Shown: positions 7,312 through 16,593, counted from the stretch's first letter. The stretch is DNA of 64,000 bases from Phycocordibacter sp964398865 (GCA_964398865.1 CAYNOO010000002.1:1-64000); one strand, 5' to 3'. Numbers and translations are program-made. Notes: generated by a model not told the origin, from the letters alone.

Positions 7312-8262
7312 ATGTCGCAGTTTCAAGGAGATGCAATTTTCTGGGTTGAGGTGGAGAAGATACGCCCGAATCAATACCAGCCGAGAACTGAGTTTGATGA
7401 AGCGAAGCTGAAAGACCTTGCCGGTTCAATACGCCAGTATGGCGTCTTGCAGCCCTTGATGGTGACGCGTTTTGAGGAGTCGCGAGAAGATGGCGGGCTC
7501 TCAACATACTACGAGCTTATTGCAGGCGAGCGGAGACTCCGAGCCTCAAAACTTGCTGGTCTTTCACAAGTGCCAGTTATCATTCGCTCCACTGAAGAGC
7601 AGAGTCGCGTGAGGTTGGAACTCGCCATCATTGAGAACCTTCAGCGCGAAGATTTGAATGCCATTGATCGCGCACGCGCGTTTGACCGCTTACAGAAAGA
7701 ATTTAACTTAAACAACACTGAGATTGCCGCAAAGGTGGGGAAGAGTCGCGAATATGTATCAAACTCGATTCGTCTCTTGGCGCTGCCAGCCGAGATGCAA
7801 CAGGCAGTGATTGGAGGCGCAATTTATGAGGGTCATGCGCGCGCACTTCTTATGCTTACGGACAGACCGGAAGAGCAGAAAACGGTGTTCCGCGACATTC
7901 TGGTAAGAAAATTGTCGGTTCGTGACGTCGAACAGATGACGCGTCAAATTGCAGTCGAGAGAGCTCGCAAGCGCGATGTCACTCCGGAGATTGAGGCGCT
8001 TGAGCGTGCCTTCGCGGAGTCGCTAGGCACGAAGGTAGAAATAAAATCACAGGAGAAGGGCGGAAAACTCATCATCGATTTCTTTTCGACGGAAGACTTG
8101 GAGGGAATGCTCGCGCATATGGAGCGCCATAGTGCGTCTCCTGAGGCTAAGAACGCTACTCCTCCGAGCACGGAAACAAGAAATGACATGGTAGACGTGC
8201 CTTCAGAGTTGGACTCTGCTCCTGCCGATGATAACTTTTCTCTAGAGCATTTTTCTATTTAA
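7312..8262 (+). CDS. parB: chromosome partitioning protein ParB (Spo0J family)
   Basis: 316 residues. ParB binds parS sites, hydrolyses CTP and loads chromosome-segregation complexes. The N-terminal domain has IRPNxYQPR, the CTP-binding GERRLRAS motif (about 75-82) and ENLQREDLNAIDRA. A central HTH (about 130-155, NNTEIAAKVGKSREYVSN) follows, then a charged linker and C-terminal region. No parA lies next to it in this window and I did not find a convincing parS site. The stop overlaps the stop of the convergent rel gene by a few bases. Confidence 0.95.
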   Translation: MSQFQGDAIFWVEVEKIRPNQYQPRTEFDEAKLKDLAGSIRQYGVLQPLMVTRFEESREDGGLSTYYELIAGERRLRASKLAGLSQVPVIIRSTEEQSRVRLELAIIENLQREDLNAIDRARAFDRLQKEFNLNNTEIAAKVGKSREYVSNSIRLLALPAEMQQAVIGGAIYEGHARALLMLTDRPEEQKTVFRDILVRKLSVRDVEQMTRQIAVERARKRDVTPEIEALERAFAESLGTKVEIKSQEKGGKLIIDFFSTEDLEGMLAHMERHSASPEAKNATPPSTETRNDMVDVPSELDSAPADDNFSLEHFSI

Positions 8263-9785
8263 TTTTTCTCTTTCTTTTTCAACGTAGCGCGTATGTAGCG
8301 ACGCGCCGATGCGGTTTTTGCATACTCGAGCCATTTTTTGTTTGGTGTACCTATCTTTTTAGTCTGTATCTCAACAATGTCTCCCTTATGAAGTTCCGTG
8401 TCGAGCCCCACTAACTTACCGTTCACTTTTGCACCCGACAATAAATCTACGAGATTGGTGTGCACTGCGTACGCAAAGTCTATCGGTGTTGCCGTTATTG
8501 GCAGGTCGATGACATCTCCTTTTGGTGTGAAGACGAACATCCGTTTCGCGAAAAAGTCTTCGCGGAGTGCCTCCTGAAATGCTTGCTCTCCTTGAAATTC
8601 TTCAGCCGCGCTATTGAGGTCCGTGAGCCAGCGCGGTGTCGGCGCAGTCGCCGGCGTAGCGTCTGTTTTCTGCCCGCGTGCCATTTTCATTAGTGATGGC
8701 ACGAAGCGCCATGCCCAAGGGACTTTCAGGGCATTTTCAGCACCCTTATGGTGGTTCTTGTAGATGAAGTGAGCTGCGACTCCGAATTTGCTTTCTCGCT
8801 GCATCTCTTCTGAGCGAATCTGTATCTCGATGATGAGCTTGTGCGGCGTAATGATGGTGGTGTGAAGTGTACGGTAGCCATTGGGTTTTGGGCTCGCGAT
8901 GTAATCCTTGATGCGTCCGGGAATCGGTCGCCAGATATTATGGATGACACCAAACGCTCTGTAGCAGTCTTCCATTGTTGGCACGATGATACGTATTGCG
9001 AAGATGTCGTACACTTTGTCTGGATCGTTGTCTTTTCTGATGAGCTTTGTTGCGAAGCTATGAACATTCTTTACGCGCGCTTCCGTACGGAATTTTCGTA
9101 TGCCCGCCTCGGCAAGTGCTTTTCGAAGGTCATTAAGCGCTCTGTCTAGCGCTTCCTTTTCTGTTTCTCCGCGCTCTTCCAAGAATTGATGAATCTTCTG
9201 GTATCTCTCTGGCTCCAGAGTTTTGAATGCCAAGTCTTCCAGTTGTGCCTTGATGAGACCGATGCCAAGCCGCTCCGCGATAGGCACGTATACCTCTTTC
9301 GTTTCAAGCGCGATGCGCATTCTCTTTTCGATAGGTTCCACGAAATTAATCGTCTCCATGTTATGCAACCGGTCTGCGAGCTTGATGATGATGACGCGGA
9401 TATCATTTGCCGTTGCGACGAGCAGGCGACGCAAACTCTCGACGTGCCGCTCGACGCCTCGATATTTTAATTTTGAAAGTTTCGTAACGCCTTCCACGAG
9501 GAATCGCACCGTCGCACCGAATTCTTTTTCTATTTCTTCTATCGTTACAGGAGTATCTTCAACAGTATCGTGGAGAATGCCCGCGATTATGGTCTCGCGA
9601 TCCATTCCTAATTTTGCGAGTGTCACCGCAATAGCTTTCGGATGGATGATATAGGGCTCTCCCGATTTTCGTTTCTCATCTCCGTGCGCGCGCTTAGCAA
9701 ATTCATACGCTCCCTGGATAGCTTTCTGGTCTTCCGAGGAAGGCGATTGCATCGCGCGTACTATGTCGTCGGTAGGATGAGGCAT
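8259..9785 (-). CDS. rel: bifunctional (p)ppGpp synthetase/hydrolase, short RSH
   Basis: 508 residues. The N-terminal HD hydrolase domain (about 20-160) keeps the metal motif ILHDTVEDT and ADRLHNM. The synthetase domain (about 230-350) has RIIVPTMEDCYRAFGVIH and IKDYIASPKPNGYRTLHT, and a TGS domain (about 410-475, FVFTPKGDVIDLP) follows. The C-terminal helical/ACT region of long Rel/SpoT enzymes is missing, which would remove ribosome-linked control. With both active sites intact it should make and degrade the stringent-response alarmone. It is convergent with parB. Confidence 0.94.
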   Translation of the reverse strand: MPHPTDDIVRAMQSPSSEDQKAIQGAYEFAKRAHGDEKRKSGEPYIIHPKAIAVTLAKLGMDRETIIAGILHDTVEDTPVTIEEIEKEFGATVRFLVEGVTKLSKLKYRGVERHVESLRRLLVATANDIRVIIIKLADRLHNMETINFVEPIEKRMRIALETKEVYVPIAERLGIGLIKAQLEDLAFKTLEPERYQKIHQFLEERGETEKEALDRALNDLRKALAEAGIRKFRTEARVKNVHSFATKLIRKDNDPDKVYDIFAIRIIVPTMEDCYRAFGVIHNIWRPIPGRIKDYIASPKPNGYRTLHTTIITPHKLIIEIQIRSEEMQRESKFGVAAHFIYKNHHKGAENALKVPWAWRFVPSLMKMARGQKTDATPATAPTPRWLTDLNSAAEEFQGEQAFQEALREDFFAKRMFVFTPKGDVIDLPITATPIDFAYAVHTNLVDLLSGAKVNGKLVGLDTELHKGDIVEIQTKKIGTPNKKWLEYAKTASARRYIRATLKKKEKN

Positions 9786-9805
9786 GTTGGAGTGCGGTCG
9801 AAAAC

Positions 9806-9955
9806 TTAATTTCGGCTCAATGCAAATTTTATGGCTATGAGACAGGACGGCTCGCTCTCAGCGTATTTCCAATACGTTTCAAGGTCCGCCGGCGTCTCTT
9901 GCTTCAGAAAATCTGCATCTCGCTGATCGAAAGCAAGTGTCCGTCCGCACTCCCT
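9806..9955 (-). pseudogene. possible gene remnant upstream of rel
   Basis: On the minus strand this 49-codon frame lies between a TAG at 9956-9958 and a TAA at 9806-9808. It has protein-like composition (TLAFDQRDADFLKQE ... YWKYAESEPSC), but no ATG, GTG or TTG begins it. It may be the 3' end of a gene that lost its start, or chance. Otherwise 9786-10041 holds nothing I can identify. Confidence 0.25.
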
Positions 9956-10041
9956 CTAGTGTACAGCGCGAAAGGTCTGAGTTCCATGTTTGAAGCGTGG
10001 GATATTTGACTGAAGGATTTTTATTTAGTAAAACGTATTTT

Positions 10042-10176
10042 ATGAATGAAAAAGCTCCGCATGTATTTGCGTCATGTATGAATTGCCTTCACGTCATCAT
10101 GAGCGACGAGCAGCGAGTAGAGGTAGGGATGGGTAGTTTGAAGATACGGTGGGCTCACGCGGTTTGTCCTAGCTAA
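10042..10176 (+). CDS. mini zinc-binding-like protein (44 aa)
   Basis: A 44-residue frame with CMNC near residue 12 and HAVC near residue 39, a CxxC...HxxC pattern that could hold one zinc ion. It is followed after 15 nt by a second mini gene with the same spacing logic. It opposes a minus-strand ORF at 10072-10317 that shows no protein-like signal, so I prefer this strand. Function is unknown. Confidence 0.45.
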   Translation: MNEKAPHVFASCMNCLHVIMSDEQRVEVGMGSLKIRWAHAVCPS

Positions 10177-10191
10177 CTCCCCGAATAGTTC

Positions 10192-10341
10192 ATGGAAGAG
10201 AGGTTTCTCCAGGAAAGCAGTCTCAAATGCGAATTGTGCGGGCAGCCTTTGACTGAAGGGCAAAAGATATGCGAGGGAAGTGGGGAGTCGGGGCTTGCTC
10301 ACGAATCCTGCGTCCAAGACATCTTTGGATATTCATCCTAA
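10192..10341 (+). CDS. mini zinc-ribbon-like protein (49 aa)
   Basis: 49 residues: MEERFLQESS, then CELCGQPLTEGQKIC and HESC, giving CxxC-x10-C...HxxC, a plausible zinc site. It resembles 10042-10176 in layout (CxxC near the start of the core, HxxC near its end), so the two may be diverged duplicates. No function can be assigned. Confidence 0.5.
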   Translation: MEERFLQESSLKCELCGQPLTEGQKICEGSGESGLAHESCVQDIFGYSS

Positions 10342-10370
10342 CTTCTCTCTACGTTTTATAGTATAGATGC

Positions 10371-10619
10371 ATGGAAAACAGAAGAGTTCATCGAATGAGT
10401 GACGAAAGGAGAGAGCGTAGAATCAACAATCTACGCAAAGGAGTTCAATATTTAACGGCTGCATGGCTTGAAGGCTCTCCTTCGCCAGAGAAAAACAAAC
10501 TTCATCACATTGCTTCAACGGCTCAAGTCGAATTATCGCATTCGCCTGAAGTTTCCCGAACAGGCAGGCATGAAATAGTACGAAGAAGAGTCGCGATCGT
10601 TTTGGCTCGGAAGTCGTGA
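10371..10619 (+). CDS. hypothetical basic protein (82 aa)
   Basis: A very charged, Arg-rich 82-residue protein (MSDERRERRINNLRKGVQYL near the N-terminus and RRRVAIVLARKS at the end) with no Cys and no TM segment. A TATAGT box at 10357-10362 ends 8 nt before the ATG at 10371; the ATG at 10395 is an alternative start. It is convergent with topA. Nucleic-acid binding would fit the charge but is only a guess. Confidence 0.5.
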   Translation: MENRRVHRMSDERRERRINNLRKGVQYLTAAWLEGSPSPEKNKLHHIASTAQVELSHSPEVSRTGRHEIVRRRVAIVLARKS

Positions 10620-10630
10620 CGTTTCTTTTG

Positions 10631-13060
10631 CTACGCGGCTTTAAGCAGCTCTAGCGCTTCGGGTACAGTCAGTTTCTCAGGATCTAGGTTTTCTGGAATG
10701 CGCACATGTTTGAATCCTTTCTTCAGAAAGAATCCACTCTTTGATTTATAAAGGTAAATCTTTTTCTTGGTACGTGGATGCGTTCCCACTTCGCGAGCAA
10801 TCGCGATACCGGGGCGTCCTTTCTTTGGCTCTTTCAATATCTCCAATGCGCGCTCATAGGTTATTCCGTAAGGCTCGTCAGCACCTTTGAGAGAGCGAAA
10901 ATCTCCGTTGTGCACGATAAACGGTCCAAATTTTCCTATGGCTGCTGTGATAGGCATGCTGGAATCAGGATGAGTCCCGAGTTCTCTCGGAAGAGAAAGC
11001 AGTTTCACTGCTTGTTCCATAGTGATTGTTTCAGGATTTATTTCAGGTGGAATGCTCGCTTTCCTGGTGTCAGGTTTCTTTGCCTTCCTCTTTTTCTCCT
11101 TGCCCGCCGAAGCCTCGGCGGGGGCGGGTGCTTTCTCCTCCATCTTTTCTCCCATCTCAAGGTACGGACCGAAGCGACCCACACGCACGTGCACTGGGTG
11201 CCCCGTTTCTGGGTGATTGCCAATTGATTCTGATTCCTTGATGACCTCTCCCTTTTCGGTGCGCGATCCCTTGCAGTCGGGGAAGCGAGAACAACTCATG
11301 AATACGCCCGTGCGTGAAAGCTTCATGACCATTGGAGCTCCGCACAAGGGGCAGGGGAATTCTGGAGGTACATCGCCCAAGGTTGTGAGCTTCGCTATCC
11401 CTTCTTTTGAAGCGACATCTTTTGAAAACGGACCATAAAAATCAGTGAGAGTCTTTGTGTATTCGCGTTCTCCCGAAGCTATCTGGTCAAGTTCATCTTC
11501 CATTTCCGCCGTAAATGAATCGCTAATGTATTTCTCAAAGTTCTCTTCCAAGAAAGTTGAGACTACTTCGCCGGTTGTGGTCGGATGAAGTGCTCGTCCT
11601 ATCTTCTCGACGTATCCGCGATCGACAACCGTCTTTATGATTGATGCATAGGTGGATGGTCTGCCGATGCCGCGCTTTTCTAGCTCCTTCACGAGACCCG
11701 CTTCGGTATAGCGTCCGGGAGGCTGGGTATATTTCTCCTCAGATGCGATCTTCTGCAGTTTTAATGCCTCACCCTTCTTCGCTTCCGGGAGTATCGTCTC
11801 TTCTCCCTTAGCATCGCTATCTGCCGCGAGCCAGCCATCGAAGTGAACGGTTGAGCCAGTAACGCCGAACTCGGGCATTGCCTCGCCGGAGCCTTGTGCG
11901 GAGGCGGGAACTTCAATATTTGCGATGATTTTCGCGCGTGTCATTATCGCGTCTGCCATCTGAGAGGCAACAGTGCGTGCACGAATGAGCGCGTACAGGC
12001 GTTCCTCTTCTTCTGTCGCCCCTGCCGTTTTAACCGAGACATCCGTCGGACGCACTGCTTCATGAGCTTCCTGTGCATTTTTGCTCTTCGTCTTGTAGGT
12101 TCGGATCTCCAAATATTTGTCTCCGTACTCTTTCTTGACGTGAGCCGCTATCGCGCTCACGGCTACGTCAGCGAGGTTCGTGCTATCGGTGCGCATGTAG
12201 GTTATGTGTCCTGCTTCATAGAGTCTTTGCGCGGTGCGCATCGTTCGCGATGGAGAGAAGCCAAGACGTGAACTTGCTGCCTGCTGCAAGGTGGATGTCG
12301 TGAACGGAGCCTTTGGGGAGCGCTTCACTGGCGAAGAGGTGACATCTGCAACTATCCACGCACCTTTTTCACCGTTCGCTACTATTTTTTCTGCTTCTTC
12401 AACGCTGGTCGGTTCAATAGAGCAGGTGGCAGTAAAGGTATCTTCTCGCGGAGTTTGTAAGTCTGCAGTGATGACGAAATATTGCTCTGGCTTGAATGCG
12501 CGAATCTCACGCTCTTTCTCTACGAGTATGCGCAACGCTGGTGACTGCACGCGCCCTGCGGAGAGCCCGTATCGAACTTTTTTCCAAATGAGTCCAGAGA
12601 GGTCATATCCGACGAGCCGATCAAGCACACGCCTTGCTTCCTGAGCCTTACGAAGGTCTTGGTCAATTTTGCGCGGATGAGCGATTGCCTCTGTTACAGC
12701 GTCCTTTGTAATCTCATTGAAGACGACACGCTTCGCTCCTTTCAGGTTTGCCGCTTCGTTCAAGTGCCAGGCGATAGCTTCTCCTTCACGGTCAGGGTCG
12801 GTTGCGAGCAATACCTCGTCGGCTTTCATAGCAGCTTCCGCAATCTTCTTGATGACGTCCGCTTTCCCGGGAACCGTAACGTAGCGGGGAATAAATCCGC
12901 CTTCTATGTCAATGGCGTCTTTGCTTGATTTCGGCAGGTCGCGTACGTGACCTACAGACGCAAGCACCTTGTAGCCTGTGCCCAGATATTTTTCAATCGT
13001 CTTCGCCTTTGCGGGCGATTCTACGATAACGAGCGTACTCTTTGCGCCTTTTGTTGTCAT
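10631..13060 (-). CDS. topA: DNA topoisomerase I (type IA)
   Basis: 809 residues; relaxes negative supercoils by single-strand passage. The TOPRIM domain begins VIVESPAKAKTIEKYLG and contains DPDREGEAIAWHL. The catalytic Tyr lies in ITYMRTDSTNL (about residue 290), with SAGRVQSPALR and GIGRPSTYASI also present. One C-terminal four-Cys zinc finger is seen (CPLCGAP...CSRFPDC), then three GxFGP-type repeats and a basic tail. A CCCGCCGA/TCGGCGGG palindrome is embedded in the linker between repeats (11103-11122), where it encodes PAEASAG. Confidence 0.96.
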   Translation of the reverse strand: MTTKGAKSTLVIVESPAKAKTIEKYLGTGYKVLASVGHVRDLPKSSKDAIDIEGGFIPRYVTVPGKADVIKKIAEAAMKADEVLLATDPDREGEAIAWHLNEAANLKGAKRVVFNEITKDAVTEAIAHPRKIDQDLRKAQEARRVLDRLVGYDLSGLIWKKVRYGLSAGRVQSPALRILVEKEREIRAFKPEQYFVITADLQTPREDTFTATCSIEPTSVEEAEKIVANGEKGAWIVADVTSSPVKRSPKAPFTTSTLQQAASSRLGFSPSRTMRTAQRLYEAGHITYMRTDSTNLADVAVSAIAAHVKKEYGDKYLEIRTYKTKSKNAQEAHEAVRPTDVSVKTAGATEEEERLYALIRARTVASQMADAIMTRAKIIANIEVPASAQGSGEAMPEFGVTGSTVHFDGWLAADSDAKGEETILPEAKKGEALKLQKIASEEKYTQPPGRYTEAGLVKELEKRGIGRPSTYASIIKTVVDRGYVEKIGRALHPTTTGEVVSTFLEENFEKYISDSFTAEMEDELDQIASGEREYTKTLTDFYGPFSKDVASKEGIAKLTTLGDVPPEFPCPLCGAPMVMKLSRTGVFMSCSRFPDCKGSRTEKGEVIKESESIGNHPETGHPVHVRVGRFGPYLEMGEKMEEKAPAPAEASAGKEKKRKAKKPDTRKASIPPEINPETITMEQAVKLLSLPRELGTHPDSSMPITAAIGKFGPFIVHNGDFRSLKGADEPYGITYERALEILKEPKKGRPGIAIAREVGTHPRTKKKIYLYKSKSGFFLKKGFKHVRIPENLDPEKLTVPEALELLKAA
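11103..11122. repeat. palindrome inside topA linker
   Basis: Perfect 8-bp stem CCCGCCGA/TCGGCGGG with loop AGCC, within a low-complexity Ala/Lys-rich linker of TopA. It resembles a small palindromic repeat tolerated inside a coding region. Confidence 0.4.
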
Positions 13061-13117
13061 CAGCGCACACTAGTACGGTATGAATGTAAATGTGTCAAAC
13101 CCCTATCCGATTTTTAA

Positions 13118-13969
13118 TCAGAGAATGGAGCGAATCTCACCCATTGATTCCGTAATAATTCTGCGAAGCTCCATCTGCGCTAGAAGCACGTTCGCGCTTC
13201 CGATAGGCATTCCTAGCGTACGAATTAATTCATCGCGTGACATTGGTTCGTGTAGTATTTCAATCACTCGTCCTTCCTCTTCTGTCAGCGCGACACTCCT
13301 GCTCGTCTCTTCTTTTTTTATATTCAACGCGTCCAAAATATCTTCAGCCGTGCGCACTGGTCTCGCTCCGAGTCCCATAAAAAGATGCCCGCCCTCACCT
13401 CCTTCGGAAAATATAGAGTGAGGCACTATCAGTAACTCCCTATTATATTCAGTTGCGAGCCGGGCAGTTATGAGTGTCCCTGACTTTAAGCCCGCTTCTA
13501 TGATGAGTACTGCATGGCTCATGCCGGCCATGAGGCGATTTCGCTTCGGAAATGTATACGGTGCTGCTCGCTCCTCAGGTTCCATTTCGGAGAGAAGTGC
13601 TCCACCGCTATTAACGATGTCGTGCGCTAACGAAAGGTGCGCGCGCGGATAGAGCACGTCTTCCGAAAGCCCTGATCCTGGAACCGCGATTGTCTGCAAA
13701 TCTGCTTCAAGTGCAGCCCTATGGGCAACGCCATCGATGCCAAGCGCGAGACCCGAGACTATTGCGACCGGGTACCCAGCAAGTCCCTGTATCAAATGCT
13801 CGCACGTCTCCTTTCCGTACCGGCTCATTCGTCGGGACCCTACGACCGCAAGAAGCCTGGTTTCGATGGGTGGCAACGTACCTCGTAAATACAGAGTCGA
13901 TGGAGGGTCAGGAATTTCAGACAAGAGTGGCGGGAAATTCTTCGGGTTTAGTTTTTTGATTTCTACCAT
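13118..13969 (-). CDS. dprA: DNA processing protein DprA
   Basis: 283 residues. DprA binds incoming single-stranded DNA and loads RecA during natural transformation. The Rossmann-like core shows VVGSRRMSRYG, SGLALGIDGVAHRAAL, VPGSGLSEDVLYP, FPKRNRLMAGMSHAVLIIEA, SGTLITA and the late GLGARPV motif; a C-terminal winged-helix-like region follows. Its presence beside pilin/T4SS-like genes elsewhere in the window fits DNA uptake, common in CPR bacteria. It is transcribed in the same direction as topA, 57 nt upstream. Confidence 0.95.
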   Translation of the reverse strand: MVEIKKLNPKNFPPLLSEIPDPPSTLYLRGTLPPIETRLLAVVGSRRMSRYGKETCEHLIQGLAGYPVAIVSGLALGIDGVAHRAALEADLQTIAVPGSGLSEDVLYPRAHLSLAHDIVNSGGALLSEMEPEERAAPYTFPKRNRLMAGMSHAVLIIEAGLKSGTLITARLATEYNRELLIVPHSIFSEGGEGGHLFMGLGARPVRTAEDILDALNIKKEETSRSVALTEEEGRVIEILHEPMSRDELIRTLGMPIGSANVLLAQMELRRIITESMGEIRSIL

Positions 13970-14058
13970 CGTGTTACTATTTTAGCTTGGAGTGTTTGTG
14001 TTTCCGTAATTTTTCCTCTCCAAGTGATCCCTTCGGATCCGACGAAGCATCGTCTAAA

Positions 14059-14085
14059 ACCTGACACCTACAACCTGTAACCTAT
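14059..14085. repeat. CCTGACACC-type spacer repeat, copy 2
   Basis: Degenerate tandem words (ACCTGACACCTACAACCTGTAACC) just upstream of serS, like those at 6669-6697 (reverse strand) and 28745-28771. Confidence 0.4.
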
Positions 14086-14090
14086 TTACA

Positions 14091-15374
14091 ATGATCGACA
14101 TCAAATTCATTCAAGAAAACCCCGACATCGTCAGAGCGGCGATTTTGAATAAGAAAGGGAAGCCGGTTGATATTGATGAAGTCCTAAAACTCTCTGAAGA
14201 GCGGAAAGCCGCCAGGCAGCGAATTGACGAAGTGAATCGGAAAAGAAATGAAGCCGCCTCCGCGCGCGACATCGAGTCTGGGAAGCGGCTCAAAGAAGAG
14301 CTTCAGGCGCTTGAAGAGAGGCACGGAGAGATTGAGAAACAATTGGTTGCGCTTCTCTTGAAGATTCCCAACATACCTTCTCCTGATACGCCGGTAGGTG
14401 AGGATGAGAAAGAGAATGTTGTTTTGCGCGAAGTAGGCGAAAAAAGAAGTTTCGGTTCTTTCTCGCCGCGCCAGCATTTTGATATAGGGGAGGCGCTCCA
14501 TGCGCTCAATTTTGAAAAGGCCGGAGCGGTATCAGGTGCTCGGTTTGCCTACATCATGGGGGATTTGGCGCTCATGCAGTTCGCACTTCTGAATCTCGCC
14601 ATGAAAGTGCTCACTGACGAGGATATCCTCAAAGGAATCGTGGAGCGCGCAGGTCTTAAAGTTTCCACCAAGCCGTTCATCCCCGTTATCCCTCCTTATA
14701 TGCTGCGTTCTGCCGTAATGAACAGGATGGCGCGTCTTGATCCAATCGAGGAGCGTTACTATTTTGAAAAAGACGACGAGGTTTTGATAGGGAGCGCCGA
14801 GCACACCTTGGGACCGCTTCATATGGATGAGGTTATTCCTGAGGAACAACTTCCCATACGCTATGTGGGCTATTCGCCGTCATTCCGTCGCGAAGCCGGC
14901 TCGTATGGTAAAGACACGCGGGGGCTGATTCGCATGCATCATTTTGACAAGGTTGAGATGGAAACATTTACGAAACCTGAAGAGGGTTACCAGGAGCAGG
15001 ATTTCATGGTCGCTGTCCAAGAGCATTTCTTGCAGCTTCTAGGTCTGCCATACCGGGCAGTGTCTATCTGTACCGGAGACATGGGATTCCCGGATCATCG
15101 TCAGTTTGATATGGAAACCTGGATGCCAGGGCAAGGGGCATATCGCGAAACCCACACGTCAGACTACATGGGGGGCTTTCAAGCGCGCCGCCTCAATACC
15201 CGTGTGAAGCGCACAGACGGGGCAATGGAATTCGTCCACATGAATGACGCGACCTTGGTAGCTATGGGTAGAACGCTCGCAGCCATTCTTGAGAACTACC
15301 AGGAATCAAATGGCACCGTGCGTGTGCCGAAAGCGCTTCAACAATACGTTGGAAAGGATATACTGAAAGTCTAA
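14091..15374 (+). CDS. serS: seryl-tRNA synthetase
   Basis: 427 residues; charges tRNA-Ser. An N-terminal antiparallel coiled-coil arm (about 30-105) is followed by the class II catalytic core with motif 2 (YSPSFRREAGSYGKDTRGL), IRMHHFDKVEM and motif 3 (AAILENYQESNGTVRVPKAL). Length and order are normal. No T-box or other leader is evident; the spacer upstream has a short GATCC/GGATC hairpin and CCTGACACC words. The FtsQ-like gene starts 2 nt after its stop, so the two are probably cotranscribed. Confidence 0.97.
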   Translation: MIDIKFIQENPDIVRAAILNKKGKPVDIDEVLKLSEERKAARQRIDEVNRKRNEAASARDIESGKRLKEELQALEERHGEIEKQLVALLLKIPNIPSPDTPVGEDEKENVVLREVGEKRSFGSFSPRQHFDIGEALHALNFEKAGAVSGARFAYIMGDLALMQFALLNLAMKVLTDEDILKGIVERAGLKVSTKPFIPVIPPYMLRSAVMNRMARLDPIEERYYFEKDDEVLIGSAEHTLGPLHMDEVIPEEQLPIRYVGYSPSFRREAGSYGKDTRGLIRMHHFDKVEMETFTKPEEGYQEQDFMVAVQEHFLQLLGLPYRAVSICTGDMGFPDHRQFDMETWMPGQGAYRETHTSDYMGGFQARRLNTRVKRTDGAMEFVHMNDATLVAMGRTLAAILENYQESNGTVRVPKALQQYVGKDILKV

Positions 15375-15376
15375 GT

Positions 15377-16207
15377 ATGGCTGATTCTCCTCAACAAAAA
15401 CTGCGTCTCAAAGATAGGCGCCGTCGTTTGATGTGGATAAAAGTTGCTGCAGGGAGCACCGTAGTGGCGCTATCGCTTGTTCTTGTATGGTTTGTGGCGC
15501 GTTTACCCAGCGTTACCATCTCTTCAGTTGAGGTGAAAGGGACGAGTCTGGTATCGGCAGAAGCATTGAAGGGCGCTGCAGAGGAAAAATTGAGTGGCTC
15601 CTATGCGTATCTGATTCCTCGAAAAAATTCACTTGTTTTCCCAGAGAGAGATATCAAAGAAACACTTGCCGTTCTATTTCCGCCGCTCTCAAAGATCACA
15701 ATTTCGCGCAACGGCTTCACCGGACTCACTCTCACCGTAGAAGAGCGTGTAGCGGTTGCGAGTTGGTGCAGTGGTGTTCCTCAAGAGGTAAATGCTGATT
15801 CAGAAGTTTCCGATGTTTCTTGTTATAGCATCGATAAAACTGGATTCATTTTTGCACCTGCTGGCGCGGAATCTACAATTCGTTTTTATGGTGCGCTTTC
15901 AGAAAATCCTATAGGCAAGACATATCTTGACGGAGGTTTTGCATCGTTGCATGCGTTAGTAGCAGATATTAGTTCATCAATAAATCGTGTTCCCGATACA
16001 GTTGTTGTCGACGGCGCTTCAAGTGATGTTGCGGTTACCTTTCAGGGCGGTGAAGTTCTAAAGTTTGTACGTTCATCCAATCAGCAGGCAACGCTTGCCA
16101 ATATCGCTTCAGTGTTCGCGTCGCAGAGTTTCAAATCCGGAACGGAGTTCGAGTATGCGGACTTCCGCTTCGGCGATAAGGTTTACGTTAAGTTTAAAGG
16201 GGAATAA
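15377..16207 (+). CDS. FtsQ-like POTRA-domain cell division protein
   Basis: 276 residues: a basic cytoplasmic N-terminus (RLKDRRRRLMW), one TM helix (about 20-43), then a POTRA-like beta domain (about 48-115: VSSVEVKGTSLVSAEALKGAA ... LTLTVEERVAVASW) and a C-terminal beta domain. This is the DivIB/FtsQ architecture. Sequence similarity is low, as usual for this family, so the name rests on layout. The position right after serS does not inform function. Confidence 0.7.
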   Translation: MADSPQQKLRLKDRRRRLMWIKVAAGSTVVALSLVLVWFVARLPSVTISSVEVKGTSLVSAEALKGAAEEKLSGSYAYLIPRKNSLVFPERDIKETLAVLFPPLSKITISRNGFTGLTLTVEERVAVASWCSGVPQEVNADSEVSDVSCYSIDKTGFIFAPAGAESTIRFYGALSENPIGKTYLDGGFASLHALVADISSSINRVPDTVVVDGASSDVAVTFQGGEVLKFVRSSNQQATLANIASVFASQSFKSGTEFEYADFRFGDKVYVKFKGE

Positions 16208-16213
16208 TTTTTT

Positions 16214-16345
16214 ATGTTGAGAAGTGAAAAAAGATTAGCTCTCATTGCAAAATGTGGATTTTGCCATCATGAAGAATGTGCAGAACTCCCGTGCCGTTGT
16301 ACTGAAATGCTCTGTCCAGTGTGTCTCTGTCACGAAGAATTGTAA
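16214..16345 (+). CDS. mini Cys-rich protein (43 aa)
   Basis: 43 residues with nine Cys/His clusters in a short span: CGFCHHEEC, CRC and CPVCLCHEE. The spacing suits one or two zinc sites. It starts 6 nt after the FtsQ-like stop, so it is probably cotranscribed. Too short for most gene callers; family unknown. Confidence 0.5.
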   Translation: MLRSEKRLALIAKCGFCHHEECAELPCRCTEMLCPVCLCHEEL

Positions 16346-16380
16346 GTTTCTGGCTACATTTGCATAGTTTTTCTTTAGAT

Positions 16381-16554
16381 ATGTGGGAAAGAAGCAGTGT
16401 CTCTTCAAGACTAAAGAATGAGCAAATTTATTATTTTATGTTAGCGCGAGCTCATCCGGAGAGCGCTGATTATTATCTTAGGAGATGTCGAGAAATTTGG
16501 GGAACTTTTACGGAATTGTTAAAGAGAGAAACTATAGTCGAGCCAGTGCCATAG
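16381..16554 (+). CDS. small hypothetical protein (57 aa)
   Basis: Starting at the ATG at 16381 the frame gives MWERSSVSSRLKNEQIYYFM and continues with helical, charged sequence (SADYYLRRCREIWGTFTELL). No known domain is seen. It sits in a run of five small genes between the FtsQ-like gene and dus. Confidence 0.4.
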   Translation: MWERSSVSSRLKNEQIYYFMLARAHPESADYYLRRCREIWGTFTELLKRETIVEPVP

Positions 16555-16593
16555 TTAGTGGGCATGGCCTACTTTTTATGATTCACTGTCTGT

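Noticed and set aside
10072..10317. 81-codon minus-strand ORF
   Set aside because: It lies opposite two plus-strand mini genes with zinc-site patterns, and its own translation shows no domain or composition signal.
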